This document shows positions 1-8,809 of a stretch of 64,000 bases of DNA, one piece after another (within the stretch, counting starts at the first letter, position 1; each line of letters opens with the position of its first letter). The notes beneath the pieces were generated by a model. It saw only the letters and a program-made list of their open reading frames with translations. It was not told where the DNA came from and did no database searches. A program made the translations under genes and the position numbers. Origin of the DNA: Anabaena sp. PCC 7108 (GTDB lineage Bacteria; Cyanobacteriota; Cyanobacteriia; Cyanobacteriales; Nostocaceae); the NCBI RefSeq assembly GCF_000332135.1, contig NZ_KB235896.1, forward strand, positions 4,332,356-4,396,355, read 5' to 3'.

Positions 1-1709
1 TGAGGTTCTTGGGGTACATAAACTACTTGCTGTCGGTAACAATCTAAAGCAATATCTTGGATATTAAAAAAACCAATGCGGATATTACCTGAATCTGGTA
101 CATACAAACCAGCTAATAATTTAGCTAAAGTACTTTTACCACAACCTGATTTACCAATTAAAGCAATTACTTTTCCTCCAGGAATCTGAATAGAAAAATC
201 ATCTAACAAGTCAACTCTACCGGGGTGATGAAATTTAAGATGGGAACAACTAATATCTGCATGAGCAGAAATTTTGGCAATGGGCTTTTGACTTCCTCCT
301 ACTACTTCTGGTGTGGCATCAATAACTTCTAATAATCGAGAAACTGCGGTTTGGGAGCGAAAATATTCATCAACAAAGCCAACTAATGAGTTAATTAACG
401 CTAAAACATTAATTTGTAAAGCATTAAAAGCTAACATTTGACCGATGCTTAAATTGCCTTTAATTACTAAAAGACTCCCACATCCTAGTAAAATAATACC
501 ACCAATTGTAGATATAATTCTAGCAACAGTACCATTGATAATTGCTATTTGAACTGTACTAAAAGCTAGATTAGCCAGACGACCAAAACGACTTTGAAAT
601 TCATCCCAAAATTGAGGAGCAGCATTTGTAGTTTTGATTACTTGTGCGCCTTTAAATGTTTCTACTAAAACACCTTGATTTTCTGCACCTAAGACTAAGA
701 GACTTCTGGTTTTTTGTTGAAGGATGGGTAAGAAAGGCAAGGTAGATAAGGTCATACAAGCAGCAACTAATAAAACTGCTATTGTTAATTGCCAACTGTA
801 AAATAACATTAAACAAAAAGAAATTACAGCGATAAAAAACTGGCTAGGTAAAACAATGACGATTTGTGATACTAATTGGTTGATTTCACTAATATCTCTA
901 AGTCTGCTAGTGATTTCACCACTGCGACGAGATTCATAATAATTTAAGGGTAATTGCAGCAGTTTTTGTCCAAATTCTAGGACTAACCCCAATTGTAATC
1001 TTTGTCCAAAATGAGAAATCATTAAGGCTTGAAAGGCTTGCAAACCTCCACTAAATAAGCTCATAACGATAACTGCGGAAACGACAACAGTAAGTAACTG
1101 TACATCTCCACGTACTAGGACATCATCTGTTAATAATTGAATTAAAATAGGAGTTCCCAGAGCTAATAAACCCAGGACGATATTAATCATTAAAACCTGA
1201 GTTAGTAAGCCACGATAGGGTGAAATGCGCCGAAAAAAGCGTGTTATTCCACCTTTTGATTCTTCTTGAGGTTGCTCAGAAAAGCGATTTTGATCTGGCT
1301 CTAATAAGAGCATTACACCATTCCATGCAGTGGTTAATTCTTCTTTTGTGAGATAACGAAGTCCGACAGCAGGATCAGCAATAACATATTTTTTTCCTTT
1401 TTTACCATATAAAATCACCCAATGGTAGCCTTGCCAATGAATAATTGCAGGTAATGTAATTTCCGTGATTCTATCTATAATTTCTGGGGAAGCTTTCACG
1501 GCTCTAGCATTAAATCCAAGATTTTCTGAGCCACGTTTTAAACCTAATAAAGTTGTTCCTAACTGTCCAGTACCAACTGCTTCTCGGCTTTTATTCATAC
1601 TTAAGAAGTGGCCATAATGCTTAGTAATAGAAACTAGACAAGCGGCTCCACAGTCTTCTTCACTCAGTTGTAAAGTACATTGGTATTTTTTTTGTTGATG
1701 TTTGAACAT
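1..1709 (-). CDS. Peptidase-containing ABC exporter (C39 peptidase-TM-ATPase), C-terminus cut by window edge
   Basis: This is an inner-membrane exporter that removes double-glycine leaders from small peptides and exports the product. From ATG at 1709, residues 1-130 form a C39 peptidase. It has Gln14, the catalytic Cys20 in a DCGAAC motif, His96 in HWV and Asp112 in ADP. A six-helix ABC membrane domain follows, and then the nucleotide-binding domain with Walker A GKSGCGKST. About 569 codons are visible; the ABC signature, Walker B and stop lie beyond the window. The frame is open upstream of 1709 but has no usable start there. The gene begins 68 bp after the HlyD-type adaptor and is probably co-transcribed with it. 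The natural substrate candidate is the GG-leader peptide at 3991-4332. Confidence 0.93.
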   Translation of the reverse strand, partial: MFKHQQKKYQCTLQLSEEDCGAACLVSITKHYGHFLSMNKSREAVGTGQLGTTLLGLKRGSENLGFNARAVKASPEIIDRITEITLPAIIHWQGYHWVILYGKKGKKYVIADPAVGLRYLTKEELTTAWNGVMLLLEPDQNRFSEQPQEESKGGITRFFRRISPYRGLLTQVLMINIVLGLLALGTPILIQLLTDDVLVRGDVQLLTVVVSAVIVMSLFSGGLQAFQALMISHFGQRLQLGLVLEFGQKLLQLPLNYYESRRSGEITSRLRDISEINQLVSQIVIVLPSQFFIAVISFCLMLFYSWQLTIAVLLVAACMTLSTLPFLPILQQKTRSLLVLGAENQGVLVETFKGAQVIKTTNAAPQFWDEFQSRFGRLANLAFSTVQIAIINGTVARIISTIGGIILLGCGSLLVIKGNLSIGQMLAFNALQINVLALINSLVGFVDEYFRSQTAVSRLLEVIDATPEVVGGSQKPIAKISAHADISCSHLKFHHPGRVDLLDDFSIQIPGGKVIALIGKSGCGKSTLAKLLAGLYVPDSGNIRIGFFNIQDIALDCYRQQVVYVPQEP

Positions 1710-1777
1710 AAATAATTGATCATCCCAAATTAATAGAAGATTTTGGCTGGTGCTGTCGCTTAAACCAAGCTACGATA

Positions 1778-3352
1778 TTATGAGTCTGTGATTAATCTGC
1801 CTTTTCTAAGAATGAACTGCATAACAGTTTCTCGGCGGGAAATAATATCAGCACGGCCTTCCATACCAGATTTGAGGTGACATAAATGATCATCTTTACC
1901 TAAATATATGTTTTCTGGCTCAATATTTACTTCATAGATAGATACTTGGGGTGTACTAATAATGGAATTATTTTGTGTAGTTGCTATAGTATCTGGTGCA
2001 ACTACTTTCACAGTTCCTTTGAGAGTTCCATACTCGGGATAGGGACAAGCTGAAACTTGCATTTGCACTAATTGACCTGGTTTTACTTTATCAATATCTT
2101 TGGCGGAAACATGAGCTTTAATAATTAAAGGAGCGTTAAGGGGGGCAATTTCGGCAATCTCTTCACTTATTTGCAGTACCTGTCCAGAGTTACGAAGTTT
2201 TAGTTGCATGATTGTACCATTCGTTGGGGAGCGAATCACACTTTTACTCAAGTCATTTTCTAGTTGTTGTAGTTCTTGACGAGTGCGAATTTGTTGTTTT
2301 TGTATTTCTAAACGTTGTTGAAGTAATATTTCTCGTTCTTTTTTTAAAGCTGCTAAAATAGCTGCCCCTCTAGACTGTTCTTGTTTAATTTTTTCCAATG
2401 CTATGGTTACATTAGCATTACTAGGATCGATAGAAATTTTGGCTTTTTGTAAGTTTATTTGTGCTAATTTTACAGCTTGTTCTTTTTCTTCTTGGAGATT
2501 TTTAGCACTAGATTTAGCTTGTTCTAATTTGGCTTGAGCAGATTTGACGGCTTGGTCTTTTTCTTCAACTAAATTCCGCGATACTGCTCCTGATTTAACT
2601 ATATCTTGCAAACGATCTCGCTGTAATTTAGCCAACTTTAAGCCGGCTTCTGCCTCTTGGACTGTTGCTATTAATACCTTTTCTGTTTGTAGTCTTTTGA
2701 GTTGAGCCTGCGCTAATTTGACAGCATTTTTTGCCTGTATCATTTCTGCATTAGCTGCTATTTGCTGATCACTATAGTTGCGTTTAGTGCCATTTAATTC
2801 AGCTTGTGCAGCTATAACTGTGCGTTTATTTAAATTGGTTTGAGCAATTATTTGATTATTAATTTGATGGATTTGAGCATCAATTTGAATAAGTTGTAAT
2901 TGATTTTGCTCAATAGTATTTTGCAGTTGTTTTTTTTGAGATTGCAGTTGAGAGTCATTCAGGTAAGCAATTATTTCTCCCTTATTTACTACCTGATTTT
3001 CTTTAGCTTGAATCTTTTTGACAGTTCCTGTCATAGCAGACTGAATTACCCGCAATTCTCCCAATGGTCGGATAGTTGCCGGAACTTTGATGGTGACATT
3101 GTAATACAAAACCGTCGTCAGGCTCACAGCTACGACAAACATAGTAATCATCACTCCCCCACCGATATTAATCCATGAACCAATATGGGGAAGAAACTCA
3201 TTAGCTTCTAAGATATGGAGATTTTCTGAATTTTGTTCGTTTAAGTTATAGGAATAATTGTTTTCTGTAGATTTCAATGAATTCACGATATTACACCTTT
3301 GGTCAAAATATCTAAATTGAAAATTACTAACACCATTAAACAAAAAAGACAC
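1778..3352 (-). CDS. HlyD-family membrane fusion (adaptor) protein
   Basis: This is the periplasmic adaptor of a type I-like secretion system. It couples the C39 ABC exporter to an outer-membrane channel. The 524-residue product has a cytoplasmic N-terminus of about 60 residues and one membrane helix at about 63-83. A first lipoyl-like half-motif lies at about 93-133, then a long Gln/Lys/Ala-rich coiled-coil hairpin at about 134-370, and then the second lipoyl half and a beta-barrel region. The first codon is GTG with no clear ribosome-binding site, and no ATG lies upstream of the membrane helix, so the exact start is unsure. The adaptor lies directly before the exporter. No TolC gene is in the window. 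Confidence 0.93.
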   Translation of the reverse strand: MSFLFNGVSNFQFRYFDQRCNIVNSLKSTENNYSYNLNEQNSENLHILEANEFLPHIGSWINIGGGVMITMFVVAVSLTTVLYYNVTIKVPATIRPLGELRVIQSAMTGTVKKIQAKENQVVNKGEIIAYLNDSQLQSQKKQLQNTIEQNQLQLIQIDAQIHQINNQIIAQTNLNKRTVIAAQAELNGTKRNYSDQQIAANAEMIQAKNAVKLAQAQLKRLQTEKVLIATVQEAEAGLKLAKLQRDRLQDIVKSGAVSRNLVEEKDQAVKSAQAKLEQAKSSAKNLQEEKEQAVKLAQINLQKAKISIDPSNANVTIALEKIKQEQSRGAAILAALKKEREILLQQRLEIQKQQIRTRQELQQLENDLSKSVIRSPTNGTIMQLKLRNSGQVLQISEEIAEIAPLNAPLIIKAHVSAKDIDKVKPGQLVQMQVSACPYPEYGTLKGTVKVVAPDTIATTQNNSIISTPQVSIYEVNIEPENIYLGKDDHLCHLKSGMEGRADIISRRETVMQFILRKGRLITDS

Positions 3353-3990
3353 TATCTAAGGTGATATTCCTAAAGGAATAAACCCAGTAAATTACTATAT
3401 TCACATAGTGCAAATTAGTTAGATGATGATCTATAATTATGAAAGGGGGGAGAGAAAGTTAATTATCTTTCTTAAAGTTTCAAGGCAGATAATGCGTTGA
3501 AAAAATGGGGGAGAATACTCAAACTCTCTCAAAGTCCTCACTTACGTTGAGCGAGTTATTATCATCTCCTCTAACCCCCTTCCTATATCTCAAAAAGGAA
3601 TGCTCAACATTCAATTGTGGCTTTAAGCGATTAGATGATTATTTGATCAGACCTGATTGTTAGCCTCATTTCTATTTCCATAAAGCAAAGATTCCAGAGA
3701 TTGATTCACTCATGAAGTTGTCCCCTAATCATCTCTAGCCAGATGAATTTGGTTCTGCATTCATTGAAAATGGTAGAAAATCTCTGGAATCTACTTTTTT
3801 ATTGTCCAATCAAAATAAATTGCAAGTGAATAGTACACAACAGGGAAAGAAAATAATTAAACCATTAAAAATTTCTAAAAAGCCTGTTAAGTGTGCTTTT
3901 TTAATTTTTAATTTTTAACTATGCTTTCCTTTTGGTACTAGTTCAATCCTGCTTTGACATTGGGCAAAATATAGGCTGACTAGCCCATAT
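3353..3990. other. 638-bp intergenic region between GG-leader peptide gene and hlyD
   Basis: I found no further GG-leader peptide or other convincing gene here. The region is AT-rich with purine tracts. The only structure I can support is a hairpin at 3877-3902, close to the end of the precursor gene. It must also hold either a promoter for the exporter genes or a read-through path from the precursor gene. Confidence 0.5.
3877..3902 (-). terminator. Terminator-like hairpin after the precursor peptide gene
   Basis: Arms AAAAAGC (3877-3883) and GCTTTTT (3895-3901) pair around an 11-base loop, about 90 bases after the stop codon of the precursor gene. Read on the minus strand it ends in a short T run. 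It could cut transcription between the precursor and the exporter genes so that the peptide is made in excess. The stem is weak in GC. Confidence 0.4.
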
Positions 3991-4332
3991 TTACGGAAGG
4001 ATTCCTCCAGTCTGAGTCTGATTTCCAGTTTCAACTGGATTTAAGTTTACTCCTTCAGTTGGTAGTATTGCTGGACCCAAAGCTCCAACACCAGTAGGAG
4101 GTTCTGCACCTAAACCTAGGAAATCTTGTCCCGCTGTCAGTATGGTATTCGTCTTACCTGCGGAAGTAGCACTGCTACCTTGAGGACCTGAGAAACTTGT
4201 CCCTATTAAACCTGATAATTTGTTAGCGTAGTTACTAGCAGCTAGTTCAAAGTCAGCCCCACCAGTTAAAAGCTCTTGTTGCTGCTCAGATAAAGCAACA
4301 AACAAATTCGATGCGTTGATTTGATTTGACAC
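3991..4332 (-). CDS. Double-glycine leader peptide precursor, CTB bacteriocin family
   Basis: This is the probable substrate of the neighbouring C39 exporter. The N-terminal leader reads SNQINASNLFVALSEQQQ, then ELLTGG, with cleavage predicted after Gly25, leaving an 88-residue core. The leader matches the cyanobacterial CTB bacteriocin style (LSxEQQxLLxGG). The core is rich in Gly, Ser, Thr, Ala and Pro, has no Cys, and includes a SGPQGSSATSAGKTN segment typical of that family. Two in-frame GTG codons occur, at 4347 and 4332. I chose 4332 because GAGG lies nine bases upstream of it, inside the longer version. Biological activity of this family is mostly unproven, so 'bacteriocin' is a family name and not a demonstrated function. 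Confidence 0.82.
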   Translation of the reverse strand: MSNQINASNLFVALSEQQQELLTGGADFELAASNYANKLSGLIGTSFSGPQGSSATSAGKTNTILTAGQDFLGLGAEPPTGVGALGPAILPTEGVNLNPVETGNQTQTGGILP

Positions 4333-4675
4333 AATTATTAGCCTCACTTACGTAATTAGGTGTTTCATCACCTAACAACTCAACTATAAGCATTGTTGCC
4401 TAATAATTCATAAATCTACGGGTAGAAAGTAAAGTTTGCAAGTTTACCTCTCAAAGTAGAGACAAAATAGTTTTTTATTACTAGAATAGTCTTATTAAAA
4501 GATTAATTGTATTAGAGAAAATCTAGATAATATTTATTTTTTGTTTTTCCAAAAATCGGCTGAATCTCCTCAGGCATTCACTTTTTTCACTCCATCAAAA
4601 AATAGATATCTATATTTTTAGATATCTCTAATTATAAAAAAAATCATTTACCTATATTTCTATATCAAGAATTAT
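4333..4675. promoter_or_regulatory. Upstream region of the precursor peptide gene
   Basis: This 343-bp AT-rich stretch separates the phytol kinase stop from the peptide gene and must hold the peptide promoter. A perfect inverted repeat of AGATATCT lies at 4604-4611 and 4620-4627 with an 8-base spacer. It could be a protein-binding site or a weak terminator for the kinase gene. No clear sigma-70 boxes could be assigned by eye. Confidence 0.4.
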
Positions 4676-5368
4676 TCAGTATCCAGAGAGTAGCTGAGTT
4701 AACATATAAGCACAGAATGCACTGCCGATAGGAACTGTTAAATTATCAATTCCCAAAAAAGAAAAGGCTTCTAAAACCGTAGCAATTACCGCTACAATTA
4801 ACGAGACTATCCAAGTTTGCCAAATGTTACCTTGGGTAATCAATAAAATAGTCAAACAAATAAAGTAACTGATTAAAGTAACTGTTAAAGAACCTTCCCA
4901 GCTTTTTTGAGAACCAAAAACTGTATATTTGTGTTTGCCAAAGCGTTTGCCAATTAAAGCTGCTAATCCATCTCCCCAAGCCATAATCATAATTCCTAAA
5001 ACAGCATATTGGGGTTGGTGTAAATCCCAAAAACTAGCAACTAAAACACCTATACTCACAGCATAGAAAAATGTTCCCAAACTTTGACGACCGACGCTAT
5101 TAATACCCGGAAGAATTGGGAATATATAAGATATTAAGGTGATAAAACTCGCAAAAATTGAAGCTATAATTCCCACAAATGGGGGAATATTTAACCACCA
5201 GGCAATTAAAATAACGTTACCTGTGCCAATATGCACGATTTTACGGATGATTTCGGGTTCGCTATCAGTAAAACGACTAACTACCCAAGCAATGCAAATA
5301 ATTAATCCCACCCAAGCCGCAGCGGGGGCAATTTGCAGCGATAATGGGGTAATGGATTCTAAACTCAT
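4676..5368 (-). CDS. Phytol kinase-like (dolichol/polyprenol kinase family) membrane protein
   Basis: This is a CTP-dependent prenol kinase family member. It resembles the cyanobacterial/plant VTE5-type phytol kinases that recycle chlorophyll-derived phytol for tocopherol synthesis. The 230 residues contain six or seven hydrophobic helices. Family motifs visible are [12 protein letters not shown] near residue 38, [16 protein letters not shown] in the middle and SQKSWEGS after it. The ATG at 5368 gives a normal family length. The gene is transcribed away from yidD, whose start is only 47 bp off. Phytol as the substrate is inferred from the cyanobacterial relatives. Confidence 0.85.
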   Translation of the reverse strand: MSLESITPLSLQIAPAAAWVGLIICIAWVVSRFTDSEPEIIRKIVHIGTGNVILIAWWLNIPPFVGIIASIFASFITLISYIFPILPGINSVGRQSLGTFFYAVSIGVLVASFWDLHQPQYAVLGIMIMAWGDGLAALIGKRFGKHKYTVFGSQKSWEGSLTVTLISYFICLTILLITQGNIWQTWIVSLIVAVIATVLEAFSFLGIDNLTVPIGSAFCAYMLTQLLSGY

Positions 5369-5415
5369 GGAATAAAGGTATTTCTAACTTTAATTCTACT
5401 TTATTAGATTTGGGT

Positions 5416-5661
5416 ATGAAAATATTATTGATTTGGCTAATTAAAGGTTATCGTTCATTTATTTCTCCCTTGTTTCCCCCCACTTGTCGCTTTCAACCTA
5501 CTTGTTCTATGTATGCTATTCAAGCTATTGAACGGTTTGGGGTGTTCCGTGGTGGTTGGATGAGTATTATGCGGATTTTACGCTGTCATCCTTTTCATCC
5601 AGGGGGTTATGATCCTGTTCCAGAGGTGAAGTCAAAGTCTTGTTGTGAACATGAGAAGTGA
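5416..5661 (+). CDS. yidD: YidD-family membrane protein insertion efficiency factor
   Basis: This is a small membrane-associated protein that assists YidC-dependent insertion. The 81 residues contain the family pattern [19 protein letters not shown] followed by [10 protein letters not shown] and [13 protein letters not shown], with the three conserved cysteines. The ATG at 5416 is used because the upstream TTG at 5410 adds only two residues. The usual rnpA-rpmH-yidC neighbours are absent, which is common in cyanobacteria. It diverges from the phytol kinase gene. Confidence 0.93.
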   Translation: MKILLIWLIKGYRSFISPLFPPTCRFQPTCSMYAIQAIERFGVFRGGWMSIMRILRCHPFHPGGYDPVPEVKSKSCCEHEK

Positions 5662-5680
5662 TTTAATGTTGAGTATTTTT

Positions 5681-5815
5681 GTCTGAATCAGGATTTTCTG
5701 GATTTGAGGATTTGCAGGATTATTTGTCTGAATCAGGATTTCCAGGATTTGAGGATTTGCAGGATTATTTGTCAGAATCAGGATTTTCTGGATTTGAGGA
5801 TTTGCAGGATGATGG
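5681..5815. repeat. Three tandem copies of a 45-bp repeat, with an inverted end
   Basis: TGTCTGAATCAGGATT recurs at 5681, 5726 and 5771, each copy continuing with GGATTTGAGGATTTGCAGGAT. The period is exactly 45 bp. An inverted copy of the first part (AATCCTGATTCAGA) lies at about 5832-5845, so the array can fold back on itself. A related single copy (TCAGAATCAGGATATCCAGGATT) occurs at 61871-61894. Because 45 is a multiple of three, the minus strand shows a repetitive open frame that I do not regard as a gene. Confidence 0.88.
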
Positions 5816-5993
5816 ATAAAATTCATTCTTAATCCTGATTCAGATAGTTGAGGATAAAAACGCAACTTTATCAATAATTCATATATTCAAATAAAATTTA
5901 CTAACTCTTTAATACAAAGTAAACATACATTTATACTTGCTCACATAGAATGATATGTAACAAGTAAATGGATATTTACATAAAGGAGCATCT

Positions 5994-8414
5994 ATGTTTG
6001 AGCTATCTTTAGACTCTCAACAATCAGCGACTATATCTACCCCAACTTATAACCATACAGGTTTGAGCGATTATCAAGATCCTTTATATGCTCTAAATTC
6101 TTCTAATTCTTCTCAACTACTTCCTGATACACAATCGGTTATTGATACAGTTATTCAGTCAATTGATGCAACTGGAGATATCCTGACTGGACTAAGTAGT
6201 AATTCCCAAATTGATGAAATTATGGAAATTGCTTTTGGTCAAGATTATCAAAAGGATTTGGCTGATCAAATATTGATACATTTAGCTCAAAATGATTTTA
6301 CTAATACACCAGATATAAAGTTGGTATCTGGTCAAAGTTTTAATGGAGCGTATGCGAAGGATAATAATACTATTTATTTATCGCAGGAATTTGTAGGGGC
6401 TAATTTGGGTAATGTTGATGTTGTTAAAGGAGTCTTGTTAGAGGAGTTTGGGCATTATATAGATGGTCAAATTAATGTAAAAGATGCTGCTGGAGATGAA
6501 GGGGATATTTTCTCGCGGTTGGTTCAGGGTCAGAGTATTAGTGATGGGGAATTGGTATTATTGAAAGCTGAGGATGATTCTTCTGTTTTCACAATTAATG
6601 AGCAATCTGTGGCTGTAGAACTAGCTTCTGCTAGAACAGAAATAGTTTTGGGAAATAGAGTTGACTTTAATGGTGATGGAAAAACTGATTTTATTCGCCA
6701 AGAAAAAGGTAGCTTTGCTAGTGATACAGCCAGAATGCTTGAAACCTATCTCTCCAATGGTGATGGTTCTTTTAGAAAGGCTTGGGTGAGTCAAGATGCG
6801 AATCGTGCTATGCATGGGGATCTCACTAATCTATTTATGGGAGATTTCAATGGGGATGGAAAAACGGATTTCTTAAAACAAGAAAAAGGATCTTTTGCTA
6901 CTGATAATTGGTTGATGTTAGAAACCTTTATATCTAATGGTGATGGTTCTTTTACCAGTCGCTCTGCTATGCACGATGGAGCTATGAATGGTGATTTAAC
7001 CAATTTGTTTATTGGTGATTTCAATGGAGATGGTAAATCAGACTTTATCCGTCAAGAAAAAGGTAGCTTTGCTAGTGATACAGCCAGAATGCTTGAAACC
7101 TATCTTTCCAATGGTGATGGTTCTTTTAGAAAGGCTTGGGTGAGTCAAGATGCGAATCGTGCTATGCATGGGGATCTCACTAATCTATTTATGGGAGATT
7201 TCAATGGGGATGGAAAAACGGATTTCCTGAGACAAGAAAAAGGATCTTTTGCTACTGATAATTGGTTGATGTTAGAAACCTTTATATCTAATGGTGATGG
7301 TTCTTTTACCAGTCGCTCTGCTATGCACGATGGAGCAATGAATGGTGATTTAACTAATTTGTTTGTTGGTGATTTCAACGGAGATGGTAAATCAGACTTT
7401 ATCCGTCAAGAAAAAGGTGCTTTTGCTAATGATGCAGCCAGAATGTTTGAAACTTATCTCTCTAATGGTGATGGTTCATTTAGAAAAGCTTGGGTAAGTG
7501 AAAGTTCCAGCCGTGGTATGCACGGTGATTTCACCAATTTATTTATGGGAGATTTCAATGGAGATGGTAGAACTGATTTCTTAAAACAAGAAAAAGGTGC
7601 CTTTGCTACCGATAATTGGTGGATGTTAGAAACCTTTATCTCTAATGGTAATGGTTCTTTCACAAGTCGCTCTGTTATGCATGATGGAGCAATGAATGGT
7701 GATTTAACTAAGTTATTTGTTGGTGATTTTGACGGTAATAGTCGTACTGATTTTCTAAGACAAGAAAAAGGAGTTTGGGCTTCTGATAACTTCCGAATGT
7801 TGGAAACTTATACATCTAATTCGGATGGATCTTTTACCAAACGATGGCAGTCTGATGATGGGGCAATGAATGGCGATTTAACTAATTTGTTCACTAATAA
7901 TGAATCACGTTATCAACTGAACAGAATGGGGACTATTCTAAATACTGTTATACAGCCACCCACTGTTACAAAGCCACCCTCTGGTTTAATGACTACTTCT
8001 AGCTATTTAACACAGCTTAGTAATGGATCTTTAATCGGTAAATATAGTAGAGATGTTGATAATGCTTATGGTTATCAATGTTGGGATTTAGTTGCTGATG
8101 CAGCAGGAATTTCTGTATCAAGTCCTTATTGGAATGCAGGTACTTGGAAACGAGGAGTTAGTGTAATAGGTAATGGAAACGTTGCGGTAGGTACTGCGAT
8201 CGCAACTTTTGCTGGTACAAATAACAGTTATTATGGTACATATAACCATACCGGAATTTTTGCTGGATACCGACGTAATAGTGCAGGTGCAATAGATGGT
8301 TTTTGGATGTGGGAACAAAATGCTCCATTGGGGTCTGCTATTCGCAAAGGATTTTATTCAATTAGCAGCTCTGGTGTTTCTGATGCCGATAATTATTATT
8401 TAGTTGGTGTTTAA
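5994..8414 (+). CDS. Exported-type repeat protein: cyanobacterial N-terminal domain, seven FG-GAP/VCBS-like units, C-terminal NlpC/P60-like (BPSL0067-like) domain
   Basis: The 806-residue protein starts behind a strong AAAGGAG site. It has no classical signal peptide. Residues 1-215 match the N-terminal domain common in cyanobacterial calcium-binding exoproteins, with VLLEEFGHYID and AAGDEGDIFSRLVQGQ. From about 220 to 640 there are seven units of 59 residues, each with a Dx[ND]GDG-type calcium loop (DFNGDGKTDF), suggesting a beta-propeller. Residues 665-806 look like a cysteine hydrolase: YQCWDLV carries the candidate Cys, YNHTGIFAGY the candidate His and WEQN a third polar position, with GTAIATF as in BPSL0067 proteins. 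Peptidoglycan or peptide hydrolysis is inferred only. The absence of a signal peptide would fit type I export. Confidence 0.8.
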   Translation: MFELSLDSQQSATISTPTYNHTGLSDYQDPLYALNSSNSSQLLPDTQSVIDTVIQSIDATGDILTGLSSNSQIDEIMEIAFGQDYQKDLADQILIHLAQNDFTNTPDIKLVSGQSFNGAYAKDNNTIYLSQEFVGANLGNVDVVKGVLLEEFGHYIDGQINVKDAAGDEGDIFSRLVQGQSISDGELVLLKAEDDSSVFTINEQSVAVELASARTEIVLGNRVDFNGDGKTDFIRQEKGSFASDTARMLETYLSNGDGSFRKAWVSQDANRAMHGDLTNLFMGDFNGDGKTDFLKQEKGSFATDNWLMLETFISNGDGSFTSRSAMHDGAMNGDLTNLFIGDFNGDGKSDFIRQEKGSFASDTARMLETYLSNGDGSFRKAWVSQDANRAMHGDLTNLFMGDFNGDGKTDFLRQEKGSFATDNWLMLETFISNGDGSFTSRSAMHDGAMNGDLTNLFVGDFNGDGKSDFIRQEKGAFANDAARMFETYLSNGDGSFRKAWVSESSSRGMHGDFTNLFMGDFNGDGRTDFLKQEKGAFATDNWWMLETFISNGNGSFTSRSVMHDGAMNGDLTKLFVGDFDGNSRTDFLRQEKGVWASDNFRMLETYTSNSDGSFTKRWQSDDGAMNGDLTNLFTNNESRYQLNRMGTILNTVIQPPTVTKPPSGLMTTSSYLTQLSNGSLIGKYSRDVDNAYGYQCWDLVADAAGISVSSPYWNAGTWKRGVSVIGNGNVAVGTAIATFAGTNNSYYGTYNHTGIFAGYRRNSAGAIDGFWMWEQNAPLGSAIRKGFYSISSSGVSDADNYYLVGV

Positions 8415-8420
8415 AGAGTT

Positions 8421-8449
8421 GTAAGGGTTTAGCAATGCTAAACCCCTAC
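8421..8449. repeat. 29-bp palindromic repeat, copy 1
   Basis: GTAAGGGTTTAGCA and TGCTAAACCCCTAC form a near-perfect hairpin directly after the repeat-protein gene (stop at 8414), so it may also end that transcript. The following bases (ACGTTTTG, then GAATTATAAAGAG and CGTAGATAT) are shared with copy 3, so the true repeat is about 80 bp. Other copies lie at 9365, 10245 and 33468. Confidence 0.85.
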
Positions 8450-8556
8450 GTTTTGTGTACTTGTTATGGGAATTATAAAGAGCATTACCGTAGATATGGA
8501 GAGCGATCGCTTTTCTGTGATTATGTCGTAATCCTTTTACTATTAATCAACAATCA

Positions 8557-8809
8557 ATGGAGCGATATTTACAAATAGCTACATTAAAAGTATTAGTAAA
8601 TGAAAATATTAGAGCCAGAGCAAAACAACTGGAAAAACAAGGAATTAAACATTAAACCTATTGATGCACTTCATATAGCTTGTGCAGAAACATCTAAAAG
8701 TGATTATTTTATAACTTGTGACAAAAGATTAATCAATCGGTGTCAAGATTTATCACTGAAAGTAATTAACCCAACAGATTTGATTTTGGAGATAGAAGAT
8801 GACAATTAA
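8557..8809 (+). pseudogene. PIN-domain toxin remnant, truncated and frameshifted
   Basis: The C-terminal half of a PIN-domain nuclease is visible: PIDALHIACAETSKSDYFITC then DKRLINRC. The reading frame beginning ERYLQIATLKVLVNENIRARAKQLEKQGIK (from 8557) runs into TAA at 8653, while the PIN core continues in the next frame. The cause is visible: ATTAAAC is duplicated in tandem at 8644-8657. Removing seven bases joins the frames as QGIKPIDALH, the normal family sequence. The N-terminal part with the first catalytic Asp is missing upstream. The gene is therefore dead. It ends 11 bases inside the next small gene. Confidence 0.85.

Noticed and set aside
5681-5815. Possible CRISPR array
   Set aside because: The 45-bp copies are directly adjacent with no unique spacers and only three copies.
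5632-5874. 80-codon minus-strand frame with repeated NPANPQI units
   Set aside because: It is the 45-bp tandem repeat read in frame; no start signal and no family.
6621-7663. Several antisense frames inside the FG-GAP gene
   Set aside because: They repeat with the same 354-bp period as the sense gene and are shadows of it.
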